From assembly GCA_934320845.1 (NCBI GenBank), contig CAKRFU010000013.1:20471-84470 (forward strand): a stretch of 64,000 nucleotides of DNA, given 5' to 3'. Position numbers and translations under genes: made by a program. Below, piece after piece: positions 26,690 through 35,010 of the stretch. Position 1 is the stretch's first letter; every line of letters begins with the position of its first letter. The notes beneath the pieces are model-generated. The model was not told where the DNA came from, made no database searches, and saw only the letters and a list, made by a program, of their open reading frames with translations. The stretch is from an uncultured Lachnospiraceae bacterium. GTDB lineage: Bacteria; Bacillota; Clostridia; Lachnospirales; Lachnospiraceae.

Positions 26690-27376
26690 AAATATAAAAT
26701 ATATAATTTCTTATAGTTAAATTATAGGTTAATATTTGCTTTTAGTCAATGATTTGAGACTTATCTGACATTGTTATTATCGGATAAATATGAAATAAAA
26801 TCACCATTTATATATTTATATGATATGAACGTTGTACAGGTGATTTGGCAAATATAAAATGAATGTTTTTGTGATTTATCATTTGAAAGATAAGACATAT
26901 TTTAGGTTAATATTATGGTTTGTAATATCTGCATAATAAATACTGATTATTTTTTGAAAAATTTGCATATATTTTCAAAAAATGATTAATAATGATGAAA
27001 ATGGGAATTTTATTATGCATAATAGCAAAAAATATGTCAGCAGTTTTGGTAAAAATAAGGTGATTTAGGTGTTGAAATTGCAAAAGTTATCATCATATAA
27101 TAGTCAGCACAGAGACACGATTTAAAGTTTCAGGGGGTGAGTTTATAGGAAGAAGGTTATAGAAAAAATTATATGTTAAAAATTTAAGACGGTTAGGAGA
27201 CAAATATAATGGAGTATTGATATGAATTTTACCAGATGTTTTTAAAATCGTTGCTCTGAGAAAATAAGTAAAAAAATACTCAATAGGAAAATGATGATGT
27301 ATCACATAAAAATAAAAGTAACAGTTACACAAGTAGCGGTCATGTATCTTATTGGAGAAACCGGAGGTTGGTAAAA
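26690..27376. other. Gene-free AT-rich region with one promoter
   Basis: Nearly 690 bases without a convincing gene and with very high AT content. One good promoter is visible: TTGAAA (27072-27077), an 18-base spacer, TATAAT (27096-27101), giving a leader of about 270 bases to the small gene at 27377. Two minimal ATG frames (near 27209-27240) follow a GGAG sequence but encode fewer than eight residues and are not called. Confidence 0.6.
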
Positions 27377-27601
27377 TTGAGGGATAGTTCAGAAAGGTTG
27401 AGAGAAAAGACGATATCATGGATTTTAGATGAGGTTGATAAATGGACCTTAGCGGGGGTGAAAGTTAAAATCGATGGACAGTTTTATTCAGGCGGGGATT
27501 CTGAAATAATTGAACATGTCAAAGAGGACAACTGCTATATGGAAAACTATGTTAGTGACAATAATGGTAAGATTGTACAGGTCGAGTTTGACCGTCTGTA
27601 A
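27377..27601 (+). CDS. Small hypothetical protein
   Basis: 74 residues, charged, not recognised. It reads as an N-terminal amphipathic helix (SERLREKTISWILDEVDKWT) followed by beta-rich sequence (VKVKIDGQFYSGGDSEIIEHV and MENYVSDNNGKIVQVEFDRL). A TTG start at 27377 is chosen because GGAGG at 27363-27367 stands 9 bases upstream; the TTG at 27368 would abut that site. It has its own promoter at 27072-27101 and a strong RNA hairpin downstream. Coding status is likely, function unknown. Confidence 0.6.
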   Translation: MRDSSERLREKTISWILDEVDKWTLAGVKVKIDGQFYSGGDSEIIEHVKEDNCYMENYVSDNNGKIVQVEFDRL

Positions 27602-27689
27602 ATATTGTTGGAGATTATCCATTACAATGTTATCGTAGTAAAAAATGTCGAAATATTAAAAGTTAATAATGGGAACCTTAAATAGGTGA

Positions 27690-27785
27690 CAGGAGAGGGA
27701 AGAAACACACACGCATTCCTTGTTACTGCTCAAACCAGTGGTGCGGGCGGTAACTATTCCCTCTCCTGATTAGTGTGATTTTTTA
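27690..27785 (+). ncRNA. Strongly structured intergenic RNA or complex terminator, unknown class
   Basis: A perfect 12-bp outer stem, CAGGAGAGGGAA (27690-27701) with TTCCCTCTCCTG (27757-27768), encloses a 20-base asymmetric segment containing CACACAC, an 8-bp inner stem GTTACTGC (27722-27729) / GCGGTAAC (27747-27754) and an apical ACC-AGT-GGT hairpin. After the outer stem, GTGTG (27773-27777) can pair back to CACAC, and T6 follows. It could be the terminator of the gene at 27377 or an independent small RNA. It is upstream of the next promoter, so it is not a leader of the GH18 gene by that start site. I could not match it to a known family. Confidence 0.6.
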
Positions 27786-27793
27786 TATGTGCC

Positions 27794-27822
27794 TTTACTG
27801 TAAAAAGTTTAAGTGATATACT
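27794..27822 (+). promoter_or_regulatory. Candidate promoter of the GH18 gene
   Basis: TTTACT (27794-27799), a 17-base spacer and TATACT (27817-27822), 39 bases before the GH18 start codon. Confidence 0.55.
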
Positions 27823-27861
27823 TATAAAGAGAATATTGCGTGTTGAGAAAGGGTTCGGTTT

Positions 27862-29562
27862 ATGAAAAATAAAAAGCTGTTTTTGCCTATTGTGATTACA
27901 TTTATTGCGGTTATTGCAGTGGTTGTATTTTGGTTTATAAAGAAAAATATGCCATGTAAGGATTATATGAGTTTGGCAAAATATTATGGAGATAATGGAA
28001 GTGGTTATACAGTTGTACTTGAGGATAAAATAAACGAAGAAAAGGCTTTGTATCAGAAAGGTCATGTCTATATTGATTATAACCTCGTATCAAATACATT
28101 AAATAAAAGATTTTACTGGGATTCAAATGAAAATCTTTTGATTTATACAACAGCTACAGCTGTTATCACAACTCATATCAATAGTAACAAATACACTATA
28201 AATAAAAGTTTAAACAATAAAGATTATGTTATAGCAAAGCTAAAGAATAACAAACTTTATATTGCTTTGGATTTTGTTAAGGACTATACGGCACTTTCTT
28301 ATAACTTATACAAAAAGCCAAACAGAGTTGTCTTAAAATATGAATATGGGAAGAAACAAAAGTGGATACAATCAGCAGAAGAGACGAAGTTAAGGTTTGA
28401 GCCGAGTATAAAGAGTCCTATACTTGTTGATGTAAAAAAAGAAGAAAAATTAAGACTTCTTGAAGATGAGTCAAAAGACAGTGGCTTTGATAAGGTTGTA
28501 TCGGAAAGTGGAGTTATAGGTTATGTGAAATCATCAGATTTGAAAGAGGCATATGATTATGTTCCGAAAACAGATTTTGTAGAGGAAGAGTATCCGCATA
28601 CACTGATGGAGGAAAAGGTTAATCTTTTATGGCATCAGGTTACAAATCAAACTGCAAATTCCACTTTGTTAAATGTGATTTCAGGAACAAAAAATGTAAA
28701 TGTCGTAGCACCGACATGGTTTGCGACAAGCGACAACAACGGAAGTATATCATCACTTGCAAGTTACGATTATGTTGATAAAGCACATTCTATGGGATTG
28801 CAGGTGTGGGGACTTTGTGATGACTTTTCACCTGATATGAAAATTGGAAATGTGCTTGGAAGAACAAGCCGCAGGGAGAGATTAGAAAAAAATCTTATTG
28901 CAGAAGCCATAAAATACAGTCTTGACGGTATCAATATTGACTTTGAAAATGTCAAGTCAAAGAATGGTACTGATTTTATACAGTTTATAAGAGAACTTGG
29001 TATTATGTGCAGAAACAACGGAATTATTCTTTCAATAGACAATTATCCGCCGGCAAACTATTCGGCATACTATGCAAGGGAGGAACAGGCAGCAGTAGCA
29101 GATTATGTCATTACTATGGCGTATGATGAGTATTACTCAGGGTCTAAGGAGGCAGGACCTGTTTCGTCATTAAGTTATGTCAAAAATGCTGTCACAAACA
29201 TATTAAAAGAAGTTCCTGCCAAACAGTCTGTTATAGGACTTCCGTTTTATTCAAGAATGTGGAAGGAAACAACTCAGTCGGGTGAGACAAAGCTTAAATC
29301 AGAGGCTTGTTCAATGAAATATGCTGAAGAACTTGTTAATGACGCAAAAGCAGATGTTACATGGGATGAAGAAAGAGGACTTGACTATGCTGAGTACACA
29401 AAAGATGGTACTCTATATAAAATATGGCTTGAAAATGCCAAGTCACTTGAATTAAAGTTAAAAGAAGTAGAGTCAGGAAAAATGGCAGGAGTAGCTTTTT
29501 GGAAAGCTGGAATGGAAAAGAAAAGTGTTTGGAATACAATAGAGAAATATACAGTACAGTAG
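27862..29562 (+). CDS. Glycosyl hydrolase family 18 protein, membrane anchored (YaaH/chitinase-like)
   Basis: 566 residues. An uncleaved-looking N-terminal helix (about 6-26) anchors the protein outside the cell. Next comes a segment resembling copper-amine-oxidase N-terminal repeats (about 40-165), an SH3-like stretch (about 170-230), then a GH18 barrel (about 250-560). The catalytic strand reads DGINIDFENV (about 355-364), keeping the acid Glu of DGxDxDxE, with Asn in place of the second Asp. Family members cut chitin or N-acetylglucosamine-containing peptidoglycan in spores. With the amidase downstream, a cell-wall or cortex role is the best guess. Confidence 0.85.
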   Translation: MKNKKLFLPIVITFIAVIAVVVFWFIKKNMPCKDYMSLAKYYGDNGSGYTVVLEDKINEEKALYQKGHVYIDYNLVSNTLNKRFYWDSNENLLIYTTATAVITTHINSNKYTINKSLNNKDYVIAKLKNNKLYIALDFVKDYTALSYNLYKKPNRVVLKYEYGKKQKWIQSAEETKLRFEPSIKSPILVDVKKEEKLRLLEDESKDSGFDKVVSESGVIGYVKSSDLKEAYDYVPKTDFVEEEYPHTLMEEKVNLLWHQVTNQTANSTLLNVISGTKNVNVVAPTWFATSDNNGSISSLASYDYVDKAHSMGLQVWGLCDDFSPDMKIGNVLGRTSRRERLEKNLIAEAIKYSLDGINIDFENVKSKNGTDFIQFIRELGIMCRNNGIILSIDNYPPANYSAYYAREEQAAVADYVITMAYDEYYSGSKEAGPVSSLSYVKNAVTNILKEVPAKQSVIGLPFYSRMWKETTQSGETKLKSEACSMKYAEELVNDAKADVTWDEERGLDYAEYTKDGTLYKIWLENAKSLELKLKEVESGKMAGVAFWKAGMEKKSVWNTIEKYTVQ

Positions 29563-29680
29563 AATTATAGCTGCTGACCGAACAGCAGGTGTGGATAGAA
29601 ACAAATTATAAATATACGACATATCATAATTTAAAATAAAATGCATACATATAGCTGATAAATATTTTTTGGAGATATGT

Positions 29681-30367
29681 ATGAATTTATTAAAGAAAAG
29701 CTGTATTGTTTTATTATGTGTGTGCGTTGTGTCAGCAGGTGGAATTGTCAGCAGACACATGATAAAAAAGATTCCTGTATTTAAGAGTGACGATAAGAAA
29801 ATTATAGTCATTGATCCGGGACATGGTGGAAATGACCCGGGAAAAGTAGGTATAGACGGTTCTTTGGAAAAGAACATAAATCTTGCCATATCACTATATT
29901 TGAAAAAGGAACTCGAAAATAATAAGTATAAAGTGATAATGACAAGAGAAAAAGATACAGGTCTGTATAATGAGGGAGACACAAATAAGAAAATAGCTGA
30001 TCTTAGTAAAAGAATAGAGATTATGAACGGTTCCGATGCAGCGGCAGTTGTGAGTATTCATCAGAACAGTTTTACGGGTGAGAGTTCAAAGGGAGCACAG
30101 GTGTTTTATCATGGTGAATCTCAGAATGGAAAGAAATTTGCAGGTATAATGCAAAAAAAGATAGCAGAGTGTATAGGTGATGGAAATCATAGGGTAGAAA
30201 AAGCCAATTCAGATTATTATGTATTAAGGAAAAGTATTCCGACTGCTATAATTGTTGAATGTGGATTTTTATCAAATTCGCAGGAGGCAAAGCTTTTGTC
30301 GGATGATGAATATCAGAAAAAGATGGCTAAAGCAATTGCTAAGGGGATATACGAATATATTTCATAA
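29681..30367 (+). CDS. N-acetylmuramoyl-L-alanine amidase (CwlD-like)
   Basis: Zinc amidase (Amidase_3) that cleaves the bond between muramic acid and the stem peptide. About 228 residues: an N-terminal membrane helix (4-24) and the catalytic domain. Zinc ligands are visible in VIDPGHGGNDPG (His), a Glu in SLEKNINLAI, and SIHQNSF (His); the catalytic Glu is in IIVECGFLSN. Size and anchor resemble sporulation amidase CwlD. The ATG at 29681 is chosen; an upstream in-frame TTG overlaps the GGAGA ribosome site itself. Confidence 0.87.
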   Translation: MNLLKKSCIVLLCVCVVSAGGIVSRHMIKKIPVFKSDDKKIIVIDPGHGGNDPGKVGIDGSLEKNINLAISLYLKKELENNKYKVIMTREKDTGLYNEGDTNKKIADLSKRIEIMNGSDAAAVVSIHQNSFTGESSKGAQVFYHGESQNGKKFAGIMQKKIAECIGDGNHRVEKANSDYYVLRKSIPTAIIVECGFLSNSQEAKLLSDDEYQKKMAKAIAKGIYEYIS

Positions 30368-30380
30368 GGAGGCTCATTAG

Positions 30381-31448
30381 ATGAGTGAAGATATAGATAC
30401 AAAAATAATAAAGGTAAATCCTGAAATGTTTGATGACAGTGAGATTGAAGAAGCATGTGAGATTTTAAAGAAAAATGGACTTGTAGCTTTTCCAACGGAA
30501 ACAGTGTATGGTCTTGGAGGAGATGCCATGCACAAGGAGGCATCTGCCAAAATATACGCTGCTAAGGGCAGACCGTCAGATAACCCGCTTATAGTTCACA
30601 TATCAGATAGGGAAAGTCTTAAAGATATAGTGAGGGAAGTCCCACAAATGGCAGTAAAACTTATGGATGCATTTTGGCCGGGACCAATGACTCTTATATT
30701 TAAGAAAACAGATAAAGTGCCGTATTCAACAACGGGAGGACTTGACACGGTTGCAGTCAGGATGCCAAGTCATCCGGTGGCAAGGGAACTTATAAGCCAG
30801 TCAGGAGTTTATATAGCGGCACCGAGTGCAAATACTTCTGGCAGGCCAAGCCCGACAAAAGCAGAGCATGTTATTGAAGATTTATCAGGCAAAATAGATA
30901 TGATAATTGATGGCGGAAGTGTCGGTATCGGACTTGAATCGACAATTGTTGACGTCAGTGAGGAAGTACCTGTTATTTTAAGACCAGGTTATATTACAAA
31001 AGGCATGCTTGAGGCTATTGTAGGTGAAGTAAAGGTTGACCCGGCTATTGTAGGGGAAACACCTAAGAAAAACATTGTTGCTAAAGCTCCAGGAATGAAG
31101 TACCGTCATTATGCTCCAAAGGGAGATATGACCATTGTTGAGGGAAGAAGAGAGGATGTAGCTTCAAAGATAAATGAACTTGCAAAGCAGAAGATTGACG
31201 AGGGCTGCAAAGTTGCAATTATTGCGACCGCTGAGACAAAAGAAGAGTATAAGTATGGTATTGTAAAAAGTATTGGTTCAAGAAAAACTGAAGGTTCCAT
31301 TGCGGCAGGGTTATATGATATACTGAGAGATATGGATCATATTGGTGCACAGTATATATATGCTGAAAGCTTTAGTGATGACAGACTTGGAGGGGCGATT
31401 ATGAACAGAATGATAAAGGCAGCCGGTCATCATTTGATTCATGTATAG
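30381..31448 (+). CDS. sua5: L-threonylcarbamoyladenylate synthase (Sua5/YwlC)
   Basis: Makes threonylcarbamoyl-AMP for the t6A37 modification of tRNA. 355 residues: an N-terminal YrdC domain (about 15-210; FPTETVYGLGGDAM, KGRPSDNPLIVHI, STTGGLDTVAVRMPSHP, APSANTSGRPSPTKAEHV, ILRPGYIT) and a C-terminal Sua5 Rossmann-like domain (about 250-355) joined by the PGMKYRHYAPKG linker. It starts 13 bases after the amidase gene and heads the sua5-phosphatase-rpiB order also known from Bacillus (ywlC-ywlE-rpiB). Confidence 0.95.
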   Translation: MSEDIDTKIIKVNPEMFDDSEIEEACEILKKNGLVAFPTETVYGLGGDAMHKEASAKIYAAKGRPSDNPLIVHISDRESLKDIVREVPQMAVKLMDAFWPGPMTLIFKKTDKVPYSTTGGLDTVAVRMPSHPVARELISQSGVYIAAPSANTSGRPSPTKAEHVIEDLSGKIDMIIDGGSVGIGLESTIVDVSEEVPVILRPGYITKGMLEAIVGEVKVDPAIVGETPKKNIVAKAPGMKYRHYAPKGDMTIVEGRREDVASKINELAKQKIDEGCKVAIIATAETKEEYKYGIVKSIGSRKTEGSIAAGLYDILRDMDHIGAQYIYAESFSDDRLGGAIMNRMIKAAGHHLIHV

Positions 31449-31524
31449 ACATTAAAATACATCAAAATGTAAAATTAAGTATTTTATTTGTTGGGTGACA
31501 GTTTCTGAAATGAGGGAGATGTAT

Positions 31525-32016
31525 ATGAAAAGTTATGACAAAGTCATATTTGTAAGCAAGGGAAATACTTTCAGCAGTCCGCTTGTTGAGGCTATTTACA
31601 GAATGAAAGCTCCGAATTGGCTTCCAAATTCCATATCTAGAGGGACGGTTGTGTTGTTTTCTGAGCCGATAAATCCGAAAGTCAATGTTCTTCTTAGCAG
31701 CCATGATATGAATATAAGCAATCATGAAAACTCGAAGCAGCTTATACGGGAGGAAATAACTGAGGATACGCTTTTGCTTACTATGACATTTAGTGACAAG
31801 TTAAAGGTGATTGAAGATCTTGGCGTATCAAATAATGTATATACTCTAGGTGAGTATATAGAGGACGATGCAGACATCTCAGATCCATTTGATCCAGATG
31901 AAGCATTGTACGATAAATTTTTTGATGAAGTCTCAGAAAAGATTGAAAAAGTAATATTGCATATGGAAGCAGAGTACCATGAAAATGAAGAATCTGCTGA
32001 AAATATAAATAATTGA
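31525..32016 (+). CDS. Degenerate low-molecular-weight phosphatase (YwlE-like), probably inactive
   Basis: 163 residues with the low-molecular-weight tyrosine/arginine phosphatase fold. The P-loop that should read C-T-G-N-T-C-R-S-P is SKGNTFSSP here: the nucleophilic Cys is Ser and the phosphate-binding Arg is Ser, while GNT and SP remain. The acid loop survives as DISDPF (about residue 120). Position between sua5 and rpiB matches ywlE, the protein-arginine phosphatase of Bacillus. An intact frame with both catalytic residues lost suggests a pseudoenzyme, perhaps a binding protein. The start at 31525 follows GAGGGAG at 31512-31518. Confidence 0.85.
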   Translation: MKSYDKVIFVSKGNTFSSPLVEAIYRMKAPNWLPNSISRGTVVLFSEPINPKVNVLLSSHDMNISNHENSKQLIREEITEDTLLLTMTFSDKLKVIEDLGVSNNVYTLGEYIEDDADISDPFDPDEALYDKFFDEVSEKIEKVILHMEAEYHENEESAENINN

Positions 32017-32034
32017 CATGTGGAGGTAAGAAAA

Positions 32035-32463
32035 ATGATAGCAATTGGAAGTGACCATGGGGGATTTGGACTTAAACAGGAAGTGATATCTCATTTGAAA
32101 GAACAGGGGATCGAATATAAAGATTATGGATGTTATGACGAAAGTTCATGTGACTATCCGATTTATGCAAAAAAAGTTGCAAACGCAATCGTTAATGGTG
32201 AGTGCGATAAAGGAATACTTATATGTGGGACAGGTATAGGAATTTCAATAGCAGCAAATAAAATTAAGGGTATAAGAGCAGCTCTTTGTCATGATACATT
32301 TAGTGCACAGGCGACAAGGGAGCATAATGATGCAAATATTCTCGCTATGGGTGCAAGAGTAATAGGACCAGGATATGCACTTAAAGTAGTTGATACTTTT
32401 TTAAATACAGAATTTTCAAATGATGAGAGACATATCAGAAGGATTAATCTTATTGAAGAATAA
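32035..32463 (+). CDS. rpiB: Ribose-5-phosphate isomerase B
   Basis: Pentose-phosphate enzyme interconverting ribose 5-phosphate and ribulose 5-phosphate. 142 residues, normal length. Motifs: IAIGSDHGGFGLKQ (about 2-15), DYPIYAKKVA, ILICGTGIGISIAANKIKGIRAALCHD with the catalytic Cys (near 65), and REHNDANILAMGARVIG. ATG 32035 follows GGAGG at 32022-32026. Its last codon and stop lie in the left copy of the 33-bp repeat that bounds the inserted cassette. Confidence 0.96.
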   Translation: MIAIGSDHGGFGLKQEVISHLKEQGIEYKDYGCYDESSCDYPIYAKKVANAIVNGECDKGILICGTGIGISIAANKIKGIRAALCHDTFSAQATREHNDANILAMGARVIGPGYALKVVDTFLNTEFSNDERHIRRINLIEE

Positions 32464-32491
32464 TGCTTGCTTTAATTACAAACTTGACAGT
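32459..32491 (+). repeat. 33-bp direct repeat, left copy (cassette boundary)
   Basis: Identical over all 33 bases to 38811-38843; the bases on either side differ. It begins in the last Glu codon of rpiB, includes the rpiB stop codon, and contains TTGACA (32484-32489) without a usable -10 behind it. Confidence 0.92.
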
Positions 32492-32766
32492 TCAGAATAA
32501 ATTTTGCTGTTTCAAAATCTAGTTGATAAAGAGTCTTTAAAACAATTTAACATACCTGTTTATTGTTTTTTGGAAAATGAATTATGTTAGTGCAATTTAG
32601 TTCCTACTTGATGATTTTGATAATATGTAACAGACTATATTATAAGAACCGCTTCGCGAACCTTATAATCGATTGGCGGCACAAGAGCAGTGCCTTTTAT
32701 CAGAAATTACTTTATAATTTCTGATAAGTTATATTAAATAAAAGCCAGCAGGAAGGAAATATAGAA
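32492..32766. other. Gene-free left end of the cassette with stem-loops
   Basis: No gene. Three inverted repeats stand in a row: TATAAG (32641-32646) / CTTATA (32662-32667), GGCAC / GTGCC (32678-32694), and TTATCAGAAATT (32697-32708) with AATTTCTGATAA (32716-32727), a perfect 12-bp stem. The last lies about 20 bases before the ribosome site of the regulator gene and has no T-run. No integrase or transposase fragment was seen. Confidence 0.55.
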
Positions 32767-33453
32767 ATGGTGGTTGGAATTTGCGATGATTGTAAAGAGG
32801 ACAGAGAGAAAATAAAATTAATTTGTGAAAAATTTCTAGCACAACTGCCAGGTGCATATCAAATTTTGGAATTTGAAAATGGCAAGGAACTGATGGCAAG
32901 CGATACAGACATGGAACTTATTATTTTAGATATTGAGATGCCAGAATTATCAGGGATTGATGTAAAAGAACATTTGCAGAGGATGGGAAAACGCACAATG
33001 ATAATTTTTGTTACAAATCATGACGAACTTGTTTTATCAGCTTTTGGCATTAATGTATATGGTTTTGTAATAAAAAAGACATTAGAGCGACAACTTGTGA
33101 CAATGTTAGAATCTGCGATTATGATTATCAATCAATATGTAATGCTTGCTGGAGAGATTGATAGTCGAGAAATTTTATATGTTAAATCAGAGAGAGTATA
33201 TAGCAAGTTGTATATGTCTGATGGTTCGAATAAGCTATTGCGCATACCTTTAAAAAATCTTGAGAAGAAATTGGAAGTTGTTGGATTTATTCGTACGCAT
33301 AGAACCTATTTGGTGAATGGAAGATGGATTAATAAAATTTTAAAAAAAGAAGTTTATGTGGAAGAAAAAAGGATACCGATTTCAATAAGATTACAGGGCG
33401 AGGTGAATCGAAAGTACAGAGAATACTGTGAAAAAAATGCGAGGTATTGTTAA
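32767..33453 (+). CDS. LytTR-family response regulator of the inserted cassette
   Basis: 228-residue AgrA/ComE-type regulator. Receiver: CDDCKEDREKI acidic pair, phosphoacceptor in LIILDIEMPELSG (about residue 55), Thr in IIFVTNH, Lys in VIKKTLERQ. LytTR domain about 125-225 (ILYVKSERVYSKLYMSDGS, FIRTHRTYLVNGRWI). It shares only family-level similarity with the regulator at 5700. The kinase start codon overlaps its stop by one base. A pair of LytTR-type repeats lies downstream of the kinase at 34873-34903 and is the likely target. Confidence 0.92.
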   Translation: MVVGICDDCKEDREKIKLICEKFLAQLPGAYQILEFENGKELMASDTDMELIILDIEMPELSGIDVKEHLQRMGKRTMIIFVTNHDELVLSAFGINVYGFVIKKTLERQLVTMLESAIMIINQYVMLAGEIDSREILYVKSERVYSKLYMSDGSNKLLRIPLKNLEKKLEVVGFIRTHRTYLVNGRWINKILKKEVYVEEKRIPISIRLQGEVNRKYREYCEKNARYC

Positions 33454-34721
33454 TGAGATTGGAAGAGTGGATGTTATGGATAGTGACAGAAACGATTAAG
33501 TATCTCTTGATTACTTTTGGTGTGTTTGGATTTGAATTTAGAGATGCAAAAAGAAAGTATCTTTGCAGTTTATATTTGTTTGTGGGGATTCCAGTACTTA
33601 TATATTTTGATATAAATACTTTACTATATCGAACTATGTGGGGAATAATTATAATTTTTGTTTTGTTTAAAGGAAAAATTGAAAAAAAAATACAGGCATT
33701 TATTTTGGAATATATTATGGTATCAATAATAGATTTGTTTTTTTGGAGTATTTGCATTAATGTGATTTTTCGCGATTTAAAAAAAGATAGTGTATTTGTC
33801 GATCAGATTGCAAATGCTTGTGGTTTATTTTTTTGGTTAGTAACTGTTATCTTACTGAGAAAGGAAAAAAAGATTATAAATCGATGTTTTTTTCAAATGC
33901 CCAAAAGATATTTTTTCGCTTTATTATCAATTCTTCTTGGATTAACAGTTGTGGTGGGAAGCATTCAATTTAGTCTGCTAGAAGAAAATTTTCCAGAAAC
34001 ATTACGGCGTTTTTCTTTACTTACGGGGTTGATTGTAACATTATTAGTATTAATAGGATGTATAGCGTTTATATATACGCTGTATTCTAAAAAAGAATTA
34101 GAAACTGCGCGAGAAATTGAAAAAGTGCGTCTAGACAGTCAACAAAAATATTACGAAGATGTATTAAAAAAGGATGAGGGAATAAGACAATTTCGGCATG
34201 ATATAACTAAGCATATGTCTGTAATTAAAAAGTTATGTGAAAAAAATAACATAGAAGAGGCAAAGAGATATGTGGATTTATTGTATGTTGATTATCAGCA
34301 GTATGAGGTTGTATATACTGGGAATATTGTCTCAGATTGTTTTATTAGTTCTACAATAGATAATTTACGCAGTGAGCCGGAATTTGAATATAAAATTATT
34401 GGAAAATTTCCTGAACAAATAAGAATTAGTAACAATGATTTATGTATTGTATTAGCGAATGCTTTAGAAAATGCACAAAATGCATTAAAAAAGGTTGATG
34501 GTAAAAAAGAGTTGCGAATTGCTATAAAAAATTATAAGGAAAGAATTTTTTTGACAATTGAGAATACGGCATTGGCTGAAGATACAAAGAATTTATATAA
34601 CGGAATTACGCAGGGACACGGTTATGGTACTGTTAACATGAAAAGAGTTGTAGAAAAGTATGGTGGAACAATTGAATTTTTATTTGAAAAGAACATATTT
34701 ACAGTTAAAATTTTTATTTGA
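33453..34721 (+). CDS. GHKL sensor histidine kinase of the inserted cassette (AgrC/ComD type)
   Basis: 422 residues. The N-terminal sensor (about 1-215) has six or seven hydrophobic helices, as in peptide-sensing AgrC/ComD kinases. A linker coiled coil (KKELETAREIEKVRLDSQQKY) leads to the His motif RQFRHDITKHM (His near 249), then the GHKL ATPase with N-box IVLANALENAQNAL and G-box GHGYGTVNM. I start at ATG 33453 (TAATG overlap with the regulator stop, GAGG at 33440-33443). A peptide or envelope-active compound as signal is inferred from family. Leu codons are mostly TTA/TTG, unlike the flanking chromosome. Confidence 0.9.
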   Translation: MRLEEWMLWIVTETIKYLLITFGVFGFEFRDAKRKYLCSLYLFVGIPVLIYFDINTLLYRTMWGIIIIFVLFKGKIEKKIQAFILEYIMVSIIDLFFWSICINVIFRDLKKDSVFVDQIANACGLFFWLVTVILLRKEKKIINRCFFQMPKRYFFALLSILLGLTVVVGSIQFSLLEENFPETLRRFSLLTGLIVTLLVLIGCIAFIYTLYSKKELETAREIEKVRLDSQQKYYEDVLKKDEGIRQFRHDITKHMSVIKKLCEKNNIEEAKRYVDLLYVDYQQYEVVYTGNIVSDCFISSTIDNLRSEPEFEYKIIGKFPEQIRISNNDLCIVLANALENAQNALKKVDGKKELRIAIKNYKERIFLTIENTALAEDTKNLYNGITQGHGYGTVNMKRVVEKYGGTIEFLFEKNIFTVKIFI

Positions 34722-34791
34722 ATCTTAAAATATATAATATAAAATAGAATACATATTTTCAGAAAATATTTCGTTTAGCTTTTATGGAGTG

Positions 34792-34838
34792 ATGCCAGAG
34801 TAGAATTAAAAATTTTTATTCAACTCTGGCATTGTTTT
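34792..34838 (+). terminator. Terminator after the cassette kinase gene
   Basis: Arms ATGCCAGAGT (34792-34801) and ACTCTGGCAT (34823-34832) are perfect and followed by TGTTTTTA. It separates the regulatory pair from the ABC operon. Confidence 0.88.
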
Positions 34839-34872
34839 TATAGAAAAATAGTTATTCTTTGAAGGATTTTTT

Positions 34873-34940
34873 GCGTTAGGAACAAAAAAAAAGCGTTGGG
34901 AACATTTGGATTGAAAGTGTAATACAAAGTCTTTTATAAT
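34873..34940 (+). promoter_or_regulatory. LytTR-type direct repeat with promoter for the ABC operon
   Basis: GCGTTAGGAAC (34873-34883) and GCGTTGGGAAC (34893-34903), 20 bases apart, lie just ahead of TTGAAA (34911-34916), an 18-base spacer and TATAAT (34935-34940). The second repeat ends 31 bases before the -10, nearly the same layout as at 7288-7357 (33 bases). The regulator encoded at 32767 is the expected activator. Confidence 0.72.
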
Positions 34941-35010
34941 GTAAATATAGAGATTTGGCAGAAACAAAGACAATACAAATAAGAATACTGATTGGTAGGT
35001 GAAAGTGAAA

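Noticed and set aside
27690..27785. T-box, TPP, c-di-GMP or SRP RNA identity for the structured element
   Set aside because: None of the conserved sequences of these classes (for example the T-box AGGGUGGNACCGCG or the SRP GGAAG loop) is present.
27754..28150. Antisense open frames over the start of the GH18 gene
   Set aside because: Low-complexity translations, no ribosome sites, and overlap with a well-supported gene; typical reverse-strand shadows of AT-rich genes.
33453..34721. Bacterial quorum-sensing agr locus (agrB/agrD) around the LytTR pairs
   Set aside because: No AgrB-type peptidase or AgrD-like precursor is encoded near either regulator-kinase pair.
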